DNA from: Cymbomonas tetramitiformis | Lineage: Eukaryota; Chlorophyta; Pyramimonadophyceae; Pyramimonadales; Pyramimonadaceae | Length of the DNA stretch: 32,716 nucleotides | Assembly (NCBI GenBank): GCA_001247695.2 | Contig: LGRX02031191.1 | Span: 1 to 32,716, forward strand | Reading direction: 5' to 3' | In this document: in pieces, positions 9,319 to 17,959 of the stretch | How positions within the stretch are numbered: the first letter of the stretch is position 1 | Layout of the letters: the number at the start of each line of letters is the position of its first letter | Program-made: the position numbers and the translations under genes | The notes under the pieces: generated by a model | The model's input: the letters and a program-made list of their open reading frames with translations, nothing else | The model's database searches: none | What the model was told of the DNA's origin: nothing

Positions 9319-11397
9319 GTGAGGTCACACCCTGATGAACAGACCCTCTCCGCCCTGGAGAAGCGGTCAGAGCCAGTGGAACCCCGACGCGCACGAGGAC
9401 GCAGAGACCCTTGGGGCCATCGACCTCATCCCCAGAACGTGGCCTTCACCTCTGGAACCTGCTTGCGACGCACCTACCGCTCAGCTGGTGCCCCATCGCC
9501 GCCGAGGGATGACCTGACCAGCCACCCCCTTGCAGAGAGCGCCTCTTTCGACGAGCCATCACTACCTCTTGATGACGGCCCTGCTTACACACAGGCAAGA
9601 ATCGAGGGTCGGAGGGGGCGGCGAGTTCCCCGGCACAGACCCCCCATTATGGGCAGCAACCGTAGAGAGCCCCGCGATCTTCGCCCCCAACCACGTGTTG
9701 TCCTACCATTACCCAACTATCAGTCCAACCTTGCAGATCCGCGGAAGAGGCTGACTGCGTGGCACTGGAAGAGAGATCTGTATTCTCTCCCCCTCGAAGT
9801 CGCCATGCAAAAAGTTCGCAGGGCTCTGCGCAAATCCCCGGAGGCTGCCAAGGACCTGGTGGATAAGATGTGGGAGCGCACCCGTAGCCGCATACGCTCT
9901 GGGAGTCGATCGCCGAAGGAGCACGTGAACCGCGCCAACCAGCTGGCGGAGAGGGTACGCATTGCCCGTGAACCTCAAGATCGCAGAGAGGGCCATCAGC
10001 GCATAGCACTGTGGCACCTCCTCTCACACGACGGTCACCAGCAGGCCCTCGAGTCCCCTAGCGCCAGCCCCTCCGACCTCTACGCGGCTTGGAGAGAGCT
10101 GTCGCCCGCCGAGCAGCTGGAGGCGATCGCCACTTCGAGCCCAGACTCTTCCCCCGGTAGCAGGCTGTGGGAAAAGGAGGGTGCACGAAGAGCAGCAGCG
10201 AGATCCTCGACCTCTCTCTGCACCTTGGACACTGAGGTGGGCACGATACCCGGGACAGCGGGAGACGTGGGATTACCTGGCGCCTGGTGCAGTCTACACG
10301 CAGTACACCAGTACAAGATGAGGAAGCTGGGTCCCGGCCCCTTGGGAGCATCCCCTCCATCATCCTCACTGGTCGAGCCCACGACAAAGACGACATCCTC
10401 GCACCATGACAACGCGCCGGCTACCCCGGGAGGAAACCTTGAAGGTTCATCCGACTGCGTAGTGACAGAGGAACCCTCTACATCCAGCTCGCTTTGCTTC
10501 ACCCAACAGATGACCACCGTCAGAACGCACGAAGCAGATGAAGCGCCGCCCCGCCTCGACAGCCACCCCATCGCTGAAGACCCCGAGGTTATGGGAGAGG
10601 AGCCCTCGGTTGATTCGCTCTGCTACACCCAGCAGATGGCAGCAGCTGGGACCCCTGAGGCGAGAACTGATCATCAGAGCTCCCACCAACTCGCCCACAA
10701 CTTCCCCACTAGCAGCCCTCAGCATGACGAGGGTCCCCTCACCCATAGCAGTCTCACCAGCAGTGTTGCTACCCATGTGAGCCCCACAGCAAGCGGCACT
10801 ACCCACGTGAGCCCCACAGTAAGCGGCACTACTCATGTAAGCCCTACCACCAGCGGCACCACCCACGTGAGCCCTACCACCAGCGACACCACCCATGTGA
10901 GCCCTACCACCAGCGACACCACTCATGTCAGCCCCACTTCGAGCGAAAGCACCTCAGCGGGTACCCTGTTGACGGCGAGTGTGGACAACCTCGTCAGTCA
11001 CCCGACTGAAGATGTTGACTTGCTGGATGAGGAGTTCTACGCCGCGTGTAGGCAGACGTTGGAGGAATGCCGCGAGGCCTCGGACAACCTCCTCCCCAAC
11101 CTTAAGTGCAAAAGTATACGCACAGATGGGGGAGTTCAGTGGAAGACCTATATTGAGGGTACCCTCGCAGCGGCACATGACGAAGAAGGACCGCTGCTGC
11201 TGGTGTTCTATGCAACCCTCAGAGGGCACACGGTCAAGGTGCTGATCGACTCGGGGGCCTCTGACAACTTCATCTCGGAGCAGAGCGCCAAGCGATGTGG
11301 CCTCACGACACGAGCTGGCTCCGAGAACCGAGATGCGAGTCACCTTGGCGGATGGATCTGTGAAGATCACTGGCGCCACTGCGTACGCCAAGTTTAA
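9319..11397 (+). CDS. Linker of unknown function plus retropepsin N-terminal part, element A
   Basis: The frame is the same as Gag, separated only by TGA 9277-9279, and is open from that stop; the annotated start is a GTG. Residues about 130-260 contain a conserved unknown block (YQSNLADPRKRLTAWHWKR, then AWRELSPAEQLEAI) that has a counterpart in element B (YQSSLADQRRRLTSWSW and AWAELSPREQRRAV). A Thr/Ser-rich tandem repeat follows at residues 485-544. The aspartic protease motif VLIDSGASDNFIS has its catalytic Asp at residue 644 (11248-11250), preceded by the usual hydrophobic strand LLLVFYA. The frame leaves the protease homology near 11320-11330, and the rest of the protease continues in the overlapping +1 frame, so this copy has a frameshift inside the protease. 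Confidence 0.75.
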   Translation: MRSHPDEQTLSALEKRSEPVEPRRARGRRDPWGHRPHPQNVAFTSGTCLRRTYRSAGAPSPPRDDLTSHPLAESASFDEPSLPLDDGPAYTQARIEGRRGRRVPRHRPPIMGSNRREPRDLRPQPRVVLPLPNYQSNLADPRKRLTAWHWKRDLYSLPLEVAMQKVRRALRKSPEAAKDLVDKMWERTRSRIRSGSRSPKEHVNRANQLAERVRIAREPQDRREGHQRIALWHLLSHDGHQQALESPSASPSDLYAAWRELSPAEQLEAIATSSPDSSPGSRLWEKEGARRAAARSSTSLCTLDTEVGTIPGTAGDVGLPGAWCSLHAVHQYKMRKLGPGPLGASPPSSSLVEPTTKTTSSHHDNAPATPGGNLEGSSDCVVTEEPSTSSSLCFTQQMTTVRTHEADEAPPRLDSHPIAEDPEVMGEEPSVDSLCYTQQMAAAGTPEARTDHQSSHQLAHNFPTSSPQHDEGPLTHSSLTSSVATHVSPTASGTTHVSPTVSGTTHVSPTTSGTTHVSPTTSDTTHVSPTTSDTTHVSPTSSESTSAGTLLTASVDNLVSHPTEDVDLLDEEFYAACRQTLEECREASDNLLPNLKCKSIRTDGGVQWKTYIEGTLAAAHDEEGPLLLVFYATLRGHTVKVLIDSGASDNFISEQSAKRCGLTTRAGSENRDASHLGGWICEDHWRHCVRQV
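10771..10950 (+). repeat. 30-bp tandem repeat in the element A linker (TTHVSPTTSG-type)
   Basis: Six 30-bp units encode a ten-residue motif such as THVSPTTSGT, with third-position variation and a GGC-to-GAC change in later units. Element B has a matching array (THVSATDSDT units) at the same place between the linker and the protease, so the repeat is ancestral to both. Confidence 0.85.
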
Positions 11398-12250
11398 CAC
11401 GCACACCACCACGGGCACCTATACAGAGAACGCCCTTGCCCTTCGAATCCTACCACTGGGCATACAGGTGGATGTTATTCTTGGCGGAAGGTGGTTGCGC
11501 AGTCACTCTCCTGTTACTCTGGGCTATGAAGGGAATGGCTCCGTCTCCTTCCTCAGGAAGTCCCGCAGTGATAAGATTGGAGATCGCGTCACCATCACAG
11601 GCTGTTCTCCTGGGAAAGCATCTGGAGACAAGTCTCCGAAGGGCACGGCCTGTGCGGGATTGGTGGATGAGGTGTTCCTGACCCCCGCCCAGTTGAAGAA
11701 GTACCTGGTGTACGCGGAGACGCAGAAGCTGCGCGGCAATGACGACCCGGGGATACAACCCGCCTGGCTCATGATGGCCGAGAAGTCCCCCGATGATACT
11801 ACTTCTGCCTTTGCAGCCACGGCTATCGACTCTGAGAACGCCGAACCCGCTGCGGATACTGAAGACGCAGAAGTGGGCCCTGAGTGGACCCTCAAGTTTC
11901 AGGAGTTCTGGGGTGAGGAGTACAAGAAGGAGATGACGACTGCTCTACCGAACATTGATGGACTCAGACATGATCCCCAAGATGAAGCCAACATTAACCT
12001 GGACCCTGAGCTGAGCAAGAAGGGACCGCCCTGCCAGCGCATCTACAAGCAGTCCGCAGAGGAACTCCGCCAACTTCGAGAACGCGTCGAGACCCTGATG
12101 TCCAAGGGCTACATCCGACCCTCTTCCAGCCCTTATGCAGCTCCCTGTCTGATGGTCCCCAAACCAGGGAACCCCAAGGAGCTGCGACTGGTGATCGACT
12201 ACCGGCTTCTCAACCGCCAGACAGTCAAGGACAAGTACCCTCTCCCATGA
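11297..12250 (+). pseudogene. Protease C-terminal half and RT start, element A (frame +1 to the previous frame)
   Basis: The first useful residues (MRVTLADGSVKITG) continue the retropepsin exactly as in element B, followed by the typical LPLGIQVDVILGGRWL strand with the conserved second Gly. Then come a spacer and the RT entry block IRPSSSPYAAPCLMVPKPG with LRLVIDYRLLN (fingers subdomain). The frame ends at TGA 12248-12250 after YPLP. In element B the same place continues with DIQLMFDEMQGA; here about 20 bases encoding most of that octapeptide are missing, which creates the stop and shifts the frame. The start codon reported for the frame is not meaningful. Confidence 0.75.
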
Positions 12251-12251
12251 G

Positions 12252-14235
12252 ATGCAGGGTGCGAAGTTCTTCTCTTCATTCGACGCGGTGGATGGCTTCT
12301 GGCAAGTTCCAATGGCTCCAGGGGATGTCGAGAAGACCGCCTTCACCACCCAGATGGGGTCATATGAGTGGTTGGTCATGCCGCAGGGGCTGCAGAATTC
12401 GCCGTCTCAGTACCAGCGACGGATGCAGCGGGCTTTGGGCCATCTCCCATTTGTCCGGATCTTCATCGATGACGTGGTCGTCTTCAGCAACACCGCTGCA
12501 GAGCACTACGAACACGTCAAACAATTGCTCCTGACGTGCAGGGAGAAGGGCGTCTTCCTCAAGAGATCCAAGTGTCAACTGTTGAAGAAATCCTTGCGGT
12601 TCCTTGGTCACTGCATCTCCGCGGATGGCTGCAGACCCCAACACGACAAGGTGGCTGCAGTGAGGGACTGGCCCGAGCTGGAGACGGTTACCCACGTCAG
12701 GCAGTTCTTGGGCCTGGCGGGGTATTACCGCAGATTCATTCACTGTTTCTCCGAGATCGCCCAGCCCCTCACCCGGTTGACCAAGTCGGACGTACCCTGG
12801 GAGTGGGGCCCCATGCAGCAGTGGGCCTTCGAGGAGCTGAAGAAGGCCCTCACATCAGCACCAGTGCTCGCCTTGCCCAACATTAAGGGTGCCGCAGACG
12901 GCACAGCACCTTTCGTGGTGCAGACGGATGCCAGCGGCATCGCCCTTGGGGGAGTACTGATGCAAGACAATGGAGATGGTCTTGGGCTGCGCGTGATAGC
13001 ATACGAGAGCCGCCAGTTCTCAGCCGCCGAACAGAATTACCACACCGGCGAGCGTGAACTAGGTGCCCTGCATCATTGTACCACCGTCACCTGGCGGCAT
13101 TACCTCATCTTCACCAACTTCCGCATCCAGGGTGATCACCGCCCCCTTGAGTGGCTGATGGAACCTGGCAGAGAGCTCAGCCGCAGACAGGCACGCTGGT
13201 ACATGGATCTGGTGGAGGTGGGAGTCCCGCGAATGGAGTACATCAAGGGGGCACTACTGCTGGTACCAGACGCCCTGTCCAGAAGACCCGACTTCAAAGA
13301 CAAGGACGTTCGCGAAGGGTTGAAGGAAGCAGGAGTGATCGACCCCACCTCAGACCTGCCGAAAGACCCTCTGGCAACGCTGGAGTCTGAATGCTTCTCC
13401 AGCTCACCACCCGCGGCTCATCCCCACTGGGCCCAGACGGTTGACTGTTGGCTCTCAGCAGTGGAAACCCTCTCCGTGGCAGAGCAGGCCATGGACATGG
13501 GGGAGACCATCGCTCTCGTTAATCCGAAGCTCTATAAGGGAATGAAGGAGGATCACCTCGACTTCGACATGCCTGACTGGCCTGAAGCTGATAGCGCGAA
13601 GCCGACAATAGCTCCACACGAACCCCCTGACCGAGCTCCACCTCAGATAAGGATAACAAGGAGTATGTCACGCGCTGGGAAAGCCTCTACGACCCCAGCG
13701 CCCCCGCAGTTGGTGTCACCGAAGACGCGAACGCCTACATCACGAGCTGACGCATCGGCGGCGCCCACTGAGAAGGTGCCAGCGAGCTCACCGCCCCCGC
13801 AGAAGGCGCCCCAGCAGTCAGCTCCATCCCCGGTCCTTTACCCACAGAAACGACAGGCTTCCCTCCCAGGGGACTCGCAGAATTGGCGTGTCCGAGCAGA
13901 GTACTCCTCGAAGTACGCCGAGAAGTTTGGACCCTTCGATGTGGACGCCTGTTGTGACTTTGGCGGCCGCAACAGACAGGTGGATAGATTCTGGACAGAC
14001 TGCCTTTCAGAGAAATGGAGGGGCCTTCGGATTTGGTGTAACCCTCCATATAACTCCAAACACATTACTGTGGAGGCGATTCTGAACAAGTACATCGCAG
14101 AATGGAAGGCGGACCCAGAAAACACCTCAGCAGTATTCGTCCTGCCAGATCACCAGTCCAAGCTCCCCGCGTGGCGCAAACTATTCAGGAAGGCCAATAT
14201 GCAGATCGTGGAGGTCATCCCTACTCACGATGATA
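12252..14235 (+). pseudogene. Reverse transcriptase, RNase H and first part of Dam-like methyltransferase, element A
   Basis: RT copies the genomic RNA and RNase H removes it. The catalytic Asp of RT block A is in FSSFDAVDGFWQVPM, and the active-site box is FIDDVVVFS (residues about 70-78). The connection and RNase H domains follow, with QTDASGIALGG (D near residue 225), GERELGALHH (E) and GDHRPLEWL (D). After a Pro/Ser/Thr-rich spacer (residues 440-540) comes a Dam-like N6-adenine methyltransferase module: FGPFDVDACCDFGGRNRQVD, then WCNPPYNS (NPPY at 597-600, 14040-14051). The module continues through SAVFVLPDHQSK and is cut at 14235 by the MITE; the final six residues up to the stop at 14255 are MITE sequence. 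Integrase follows beyond the MITE. Confidence 0.85.
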
Positions 14236-14403
14236 CAGTAAACACTCGATTTTAAGAAAACAGGAATTTTAGGTCAGCCTAGCAACTTTCTTATTTATAT
14301 AGATATCTTAAATATGAAGTGTTATGTGTTAAATATTGTGAAGAAATCAAAAAAGCTGGCTACTTTCCTATTGGCGGGGTTTCTTATTACTGAGTGATTA
14401 CTG
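14236..14403. mobile_element. 168-bp MITE, Tc1/mariner-like, inserted in the Dam-like domain
   Basis: The termini are inverted repeats: left CAGTAAACACTCGATTTTAAG, right (reverse complement) CAGTAATCACTCAGTAATAAG, extending about 26 bp with a few mismatches. Both sides are flanked by TA (14234-14235 and 14404-14405). Removing the element and one TA restores reading across the site in a way that matches element B (HDD, then EPNQFFENPDG). TA target duplication and CAGT ends are typical of Tc1/mariner MITEs. It is AT-rich, has no coding capacity, and introduces stop codons and a frame change. Confidence 0.9.
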
Positions 14404-14405
14404 TA

Positions 14406-15118
14406 AGGGCGAGCCTAATCAGTTCTTCGAGAACCCAGATGGGAAGGCCTTCGACCTTCGCTGGCCTGTTCTGATAGTGCACGCCCCTCCCGCCAAACCA
14501 CAGCCGGCACGCGTGAGACATCCGCGAACGGCTCCCGCTGTGATAAGGACGGGTGATGCAGCAGCCTTCAGGGACACAATCTCCCAGCAGTCGGACTCGA
14601 AGTTCCTGCGTGCGTTGAAAGCGGAGTACACCCGAGAGGGATCACTCCGTTCGCTGCGAGAGAAGGTGAAGGCGGCGCCACACCAATGCCTACAGGACTT
14701 CAGGCTGGTGGGTGAGGTAGTTTGGAGAACCGCAGCAGGGAGATATCAGTTGGTGCTGGGGGAGGATTCTCCACTTCGCGAAGTAGTGATTCGTCATGCT
14801 CACGAGTCATTGTCCTCAGGTCACACTGGGCGAGACAAGACTCTGGAAAGAGTGCTGCGACGCTTTTATTGGCGTGGTGCTGCAGAGGATGTGGGCACCT
14901 GGGTTGCATCCTGCGCGGTGTGCCAATCAGTGAGACCGCGGGGAACTTACCCGGATGGGTTGCTAAACCCTCACAGCATCCCGAACAGACCATGGCAAGA
15001 TGTCGCGGTGGACTTCGTCACCGGCCTGCCAGTATCAGAGAGGGGTAATGACGCTTTCGTGGCCTTCACGTGCAAGCTGACGAAGATGGTCCACGTTATA
15101 CCGATGAACTTCGGCGGC
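14406..15118 (+). pseudogene. End of Dam-like domain and integrase zinc-binding and catalytic N-part, element A
   Basis: The first codons after the MITE (GEPNQFFENPDG, then WPVLIVHAPP) finish the Dam-like domain; the same text is uninterrupted in element B. The integrase then begins with the HHCC finger (HAHESLSSGHTG ending CAVCQSVRPR) and the first catalytic Asp in WQDVAVDFVTGLPV, near 15011. Coding goes out of frame at about 15115, where an eight-base deletion relative to element B removes most of SSAQT. The second half of integrase continues in the overlapping frame from 15123. Confidence 0.8.
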
Positions 15119-15122
15119 AGCT

Positions 15123-17042
15123 GTGGTGGCCAGAATCTACTTTGACTCGGTGTGGCGCTTGCATGGCGCACCTATGAAAATTGTCTCTGACCGTGACCCG
15201 CGGTTTCAAGATGCCTTCTGGCAGGAGCTCATGAGACTGATGGGTGTGAAAGTGGCTCGCACCACGCCGTACAACCCTCGGTCTGACGGCCAAGCGGAAC
15301 ACAACAACAGAGTTATTGAAGACATGCTCAGGTCCTTCGTAGACGCCAATGTGGAAGACTGGGACCTGTTCACCACTAACGTGGAGTTCGCGATCAATGA
15401 CTCCAGAAGTGAATCTACTGGCTTCACGCCATTTGAGCTAGTGTTTGGATTCTCGCCGCTGTCGCAGTTGGACCTTTTCCTGGAGGCCGCGCAGTCCACC
15501 GCTGGACGACGAACAGGGGGAGTAGGTACCGCACACGAGGTGGCCGCGAAATTTTCGTCGCAGCTGCGGGACGCCAGGCAGCGGTTGGAGCTGGCTCAAC
15601 AGCGACAGCGCGAGCAGTTTGATCGCAGGCACGGACAGCGGGAGTATGCTGTTGGAGATCTGGTCTGGATAGAAGCGAAACATCTTACAGAAAAGGTGAT
15701 GGATCGCTCCATCTGCAGGAAGTTGACCAAGCGCTGGCATGGTCCGGTCCCTGTGACCGAACGCTTCTTCAGTGATGTGCAGATGACCATGCCAGAGGCT
15801 GACAGGGGAGCTCCAGTAGCCTACCGCCTACGCCTCCCTCCACACTGGCGGATACACGACGTGTTCGCTCAACACCGCCTCAAACCGTACACCAGCGGTC
15901 AAGATGCTTTCGCCGCGCGAGATCACCTAGCAGTACCTGAAGAGGTGGTAGTGGACGGTCAGAAGGAAGCACACGTTGAGCGTATTCTTGCACGCCGGGT
16001 GCGGTCTGTTCGAGGAAAAGAGGTGGAAGAGTGGAAAGTTCGCTGGACTGGTTACTCCAAAGCTCACGACCAATGGAGGACGCGTGACAAACTCGAACGC
16101 GGAGGTCCACTTCAACAGCTTCGTGAATTCGAGCAAGCGAGACTGCACATGGAAGCACAAGTTCGCGACGAAGTCACTCGGCGACGCGAGCAACGTGGCC
16201 GTCACTCTGCTCAAGCTGGAATGACACTGGCTCACCTCATCACTAACCCCTGCGATGAACTGGACCAGCTCGAACAGATGGAACATGATATCCCTCTGCC
16301 GTGGGAACGTCAAGAGCGTACGGAAGATGGGTCGTTGGCACTGGTGACAGAGCTGCTGGCAATACAGGCGGAAGTAACTCGCATGCCCAGAATTCTTGTA
16401 CTTTTCAGCGGCACTGGCTCAGTAGAGAGAGAATTCCTGAATTGCTTCCCCTCCGCTTCAGTGGTGACCCTCGACTCCGAACACATCTGGCATCCCACTC
16501 ATGTGCATGACATCCTACAGTGGGACTACAAACAATACCCGCCTGGATTCTTCGATGTCGTTTGGGCAAGTCCCCCCTGTAGGCAGTACAGTCAAGCGCG
16601 CACCACTGGAGGACCCCCTGATCTTCCCCAGGCTGACAAAATCGTACGGCGAGCATTGCAGATCATTGACTACTTGGAGCCAAAACATTGGTTCATGGAG
16701 AACCCCAGAGGTCGCTTCCCCAACGCGTTGCGGCTTCGCCCCATGATGCGTCAACTTCCTCCCCCGCTGGTGTGTACCTACTGCATGTACGGCACGCAAT
16801 ACATGAAGCCCACCTGCATATGGACGAACTCAGCACCACCCACGCCCCTGCTACGCTGTACTGCTTCGACACCGTGTGCGTGCAGATGGGCAACCGGTGC
16901 TCATCCAGAGACTGCTCAGCTGGGACCTCATCCGCAGCAGACTGGAGCGGGCCAATCCGCGAGCGTATATCCCGTGCCAGCGCCCCTGCTGCGACAACTT
17001 TTTCGACATTTACGCCTCCGCAAGACTGAAGACCCGCTTTAG
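15123..17042 (+). pseudogene. Integrase C-part, chromodomain and C5-cytosine-methyltransferase-like domain, element A
   Basis: The integrase catalytic core continues with SDRDPRFQDAFW (second Asp near residue 22) and TPYNPRSDGQAEHNN (Glu near 59). A GPY/F-type module follows (KRWHGPVPV, then WRIHDVFAQHRLKPY). The chromodomain is at residues about 285-340 (HVERILARRV, then VEEWKVRWTGYS, then DQWRTRDKL); in chromoviruses it guides integration to modified chromatin. From residue about 420 comes a C5-methyltransferase-like domain: motif I ILVLFSGTGSVEREF, motif IV DVVWASPPCRQYSQART with the catalytic Cys, a motif VI-like WFMENPRG, a YGTQYMKPTCIWTN segment, and a motif X-like VYPVPAPLLRQLF. ENP replaces the usual ENV, as in some phage-type enzymes. 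The frame lacks its own start because of the upstream deletion. Confidence 0.85.
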
Positions 17043-17110
17043 ATTCCAAGCGGCACCCTCCTTCGTGAAAGTGGTGCCCTGGTAGCGGCAGGCAAGTTGT
17101 GCTCGAAGAG

Positions 17111-17168
17111 GAACCAGAGAACCTAAGAACTGGAAACAGAAAGGAACCAGAAAACCTAAGAACTGGAA
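17111..17168 (+). repeat. Two direct repeats of about 25 bp in the 3' untranslated leader to the LTR
   Basis: GAACCAGARAACCTAAGAAC followed by TGGAA occurs at 17111-17135 and 17144-17168, offset 33 bp, with one base difference. It lies between the pol stop and the polypurine tract of element A. Confidence 0.75.
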
Positions 17169-17216
17169 CTTAGATAGGTACCTTAGCGGAGTGATCCCAG
17201 GAGGTAGACCACTCCT

Positions 17217-17229
17217 AAGGGGGGGAGAG
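17217..17229 (+). promoter_or_regulatory. Polypurine tract of element A (plus-strand primer)
   Basis: AAGGGGGGGAGAG directly precedes TTGTGCCCGG. A purine run immediately 5' of the 3' LTR primes plus-strand synthesis in LTR elements. Element B has TGAGGGGGGAGGAG in the same position before TTGTACCGG. Confidence 0.75.
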
Positions 17230-17365
17230 TTGTGCCCGGAGGCACAGCGTGAGCCGATATGCCTATGCGTCTATATGTGTGTCATCGGGGGTAATCTGGG
17301 ATTGGCACGATGACAGTGAAATTGGGCTTGAAATCACGATGAGAATGAATACCAGATGTCCGGGG

Positions 17366-17429
17366 TATGACAGTATGACACTATGACACTATGACAGTAT
17401 GCCACTATAGTAGTATGACAGTACTGTGG
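17366..17429 (+). repeat. 8-bp tandem repeat TATGACAG, eight units
   Basis: 64 bases divide exactly into eight 8-mers of the TATGACAG family (variants TATGACAC, TATGCCAC, TATAGTAG, TACTGTGG). The array is followed by GTGTCATCGTG. Confidence 0.9.
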
Positions 17430-17525
17430 GGGGTGTCATCGTGGCACTCAGTCAGACCCTCGAAGAATGGTCAGATTCGCATCGGGGTTGAAAAGACAAT
17501 GAAATCGAATATCAGATATTAAGGT

Positions 17526-17597
17526 TATGACAGTATGACAGTATGACGCTATGACAGTATGACAGTATGACAGTACAGTAGTATGACAGTACTGTGG
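17526..17597 (+). repeat. 8-bp tandem repeat TATGACAG, nine units, duplicate of the previous array
   Basis: 72 bases divide exactly into nine 8-mers, ending in the same TATGACAG-TACTGTGG pair and followed again by a TCATCGTG flank. The start is 160 bp after the first array, so a segment of about 160 bp carrying the array was duplicated within the LTR. Confidence 0.9.
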
Positions 17598-17914
17598 GGC
17601 AGTCATCGTGTCAGCCTGTTGGCATAACATCTGAATCGAGAATGACGAATCGGAATTAGAAATGAGATCGGATTGGGAACTGAACGTTGAGCCGAAGTGT
17701 GACATCGGCTCTCGAGTGGTTGACCCTGCAACCTGAGTGACGAGTGAATAAGTGGAGCACTTGAGAAGTGTTTAGCCTTCAGAACTCGGAACCGAATTAT
17801 CGTTTGTACCTCAATCTGGCCCTGATCCAGTATATTATAAAATCCGAATTGTGTACCTTTGCACGTTCAATCAAAAACATATTTCCGAGCATCTGTCGTA
17901 GTGCCCCTGGCACA

Positions 17915-17952
17915 GCGCTCATGTTTGTCGCACCTACGACAAACATGAGCGC
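17915..17952. repeat. Perfect 16-bp inverted repeat with 6-bp loop
   Basis: GCGCTCATGTTTGTCG (17915-17930) is the exact reverse complement of 17937-17952, with loop CACCTA. It lies downstream of the TATA-like box in or just past the LTR of element A. It could act as an RNA hairpin or be the remnant of a small element; no T-run follows, so it is not a Pol III or bacterial-type terminator. Confidence 0.85.
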
Positions 17953-17959
17953 CACGCTC

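Larger units (their letters stand above)
6140..17900 (+). mobile_element. Element A: 5'-truncated Ty3/gypsy chromovirus with two DNA methyltransferase domains
   Basis: Domain order on the plus strand is Gag with zinc knuckle, unknown linker, retropepsin, RT, RNase H, Dam-like methyltransferase, integrase, chromodomain, C5-methyltransferase-like domain, polypurine tract, 3' LTR. RT-RNase H before integrase plus the C-terminal chromodomain place it in the chromovirus branch of Ty3/gypsy (Metaviridae). No copy of the LTR start (TGTGCCCGGAGGCACA) is found upstream, so the 5' LTR is missing. The left boundary is approximate (6.10-6.17 kb), where an unrelated minus-strand frame gives way to a CAG/CAA tract. 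The right limit of the 3' LTR is also approximate. Several small deletions, a frameshift in the protease and a nested MITE show the copy is inactive. It is a diverged relative of element B. Confidence 0.85.
17231..17900 (+). repeat. 3' LTR of element A (left end clear, right end approximate)
   Basis: The LTR starts TGTGCCCGGAGGCACA right after the polypurine tract; its first 16 bases are a perfect 6-bp stem with a CGGA loop. It contains two arrays of an 8-bp repeat, then a TATA-like stretch (TATTATAAAA, about 17832-17841). No second LTR copy exists in the window to fix the right end, and the CA terminus and target duplication were not identified. The limit at about 17.9 kb is a guess based on the TATA position and a change of base composition. 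Confidence 0.55.

Noticed and set aside
17915..17952. Intrinsic transcription terminator
   Set aside because: The stem is perfect but there is no T-run after it and the context is eukaryotic.
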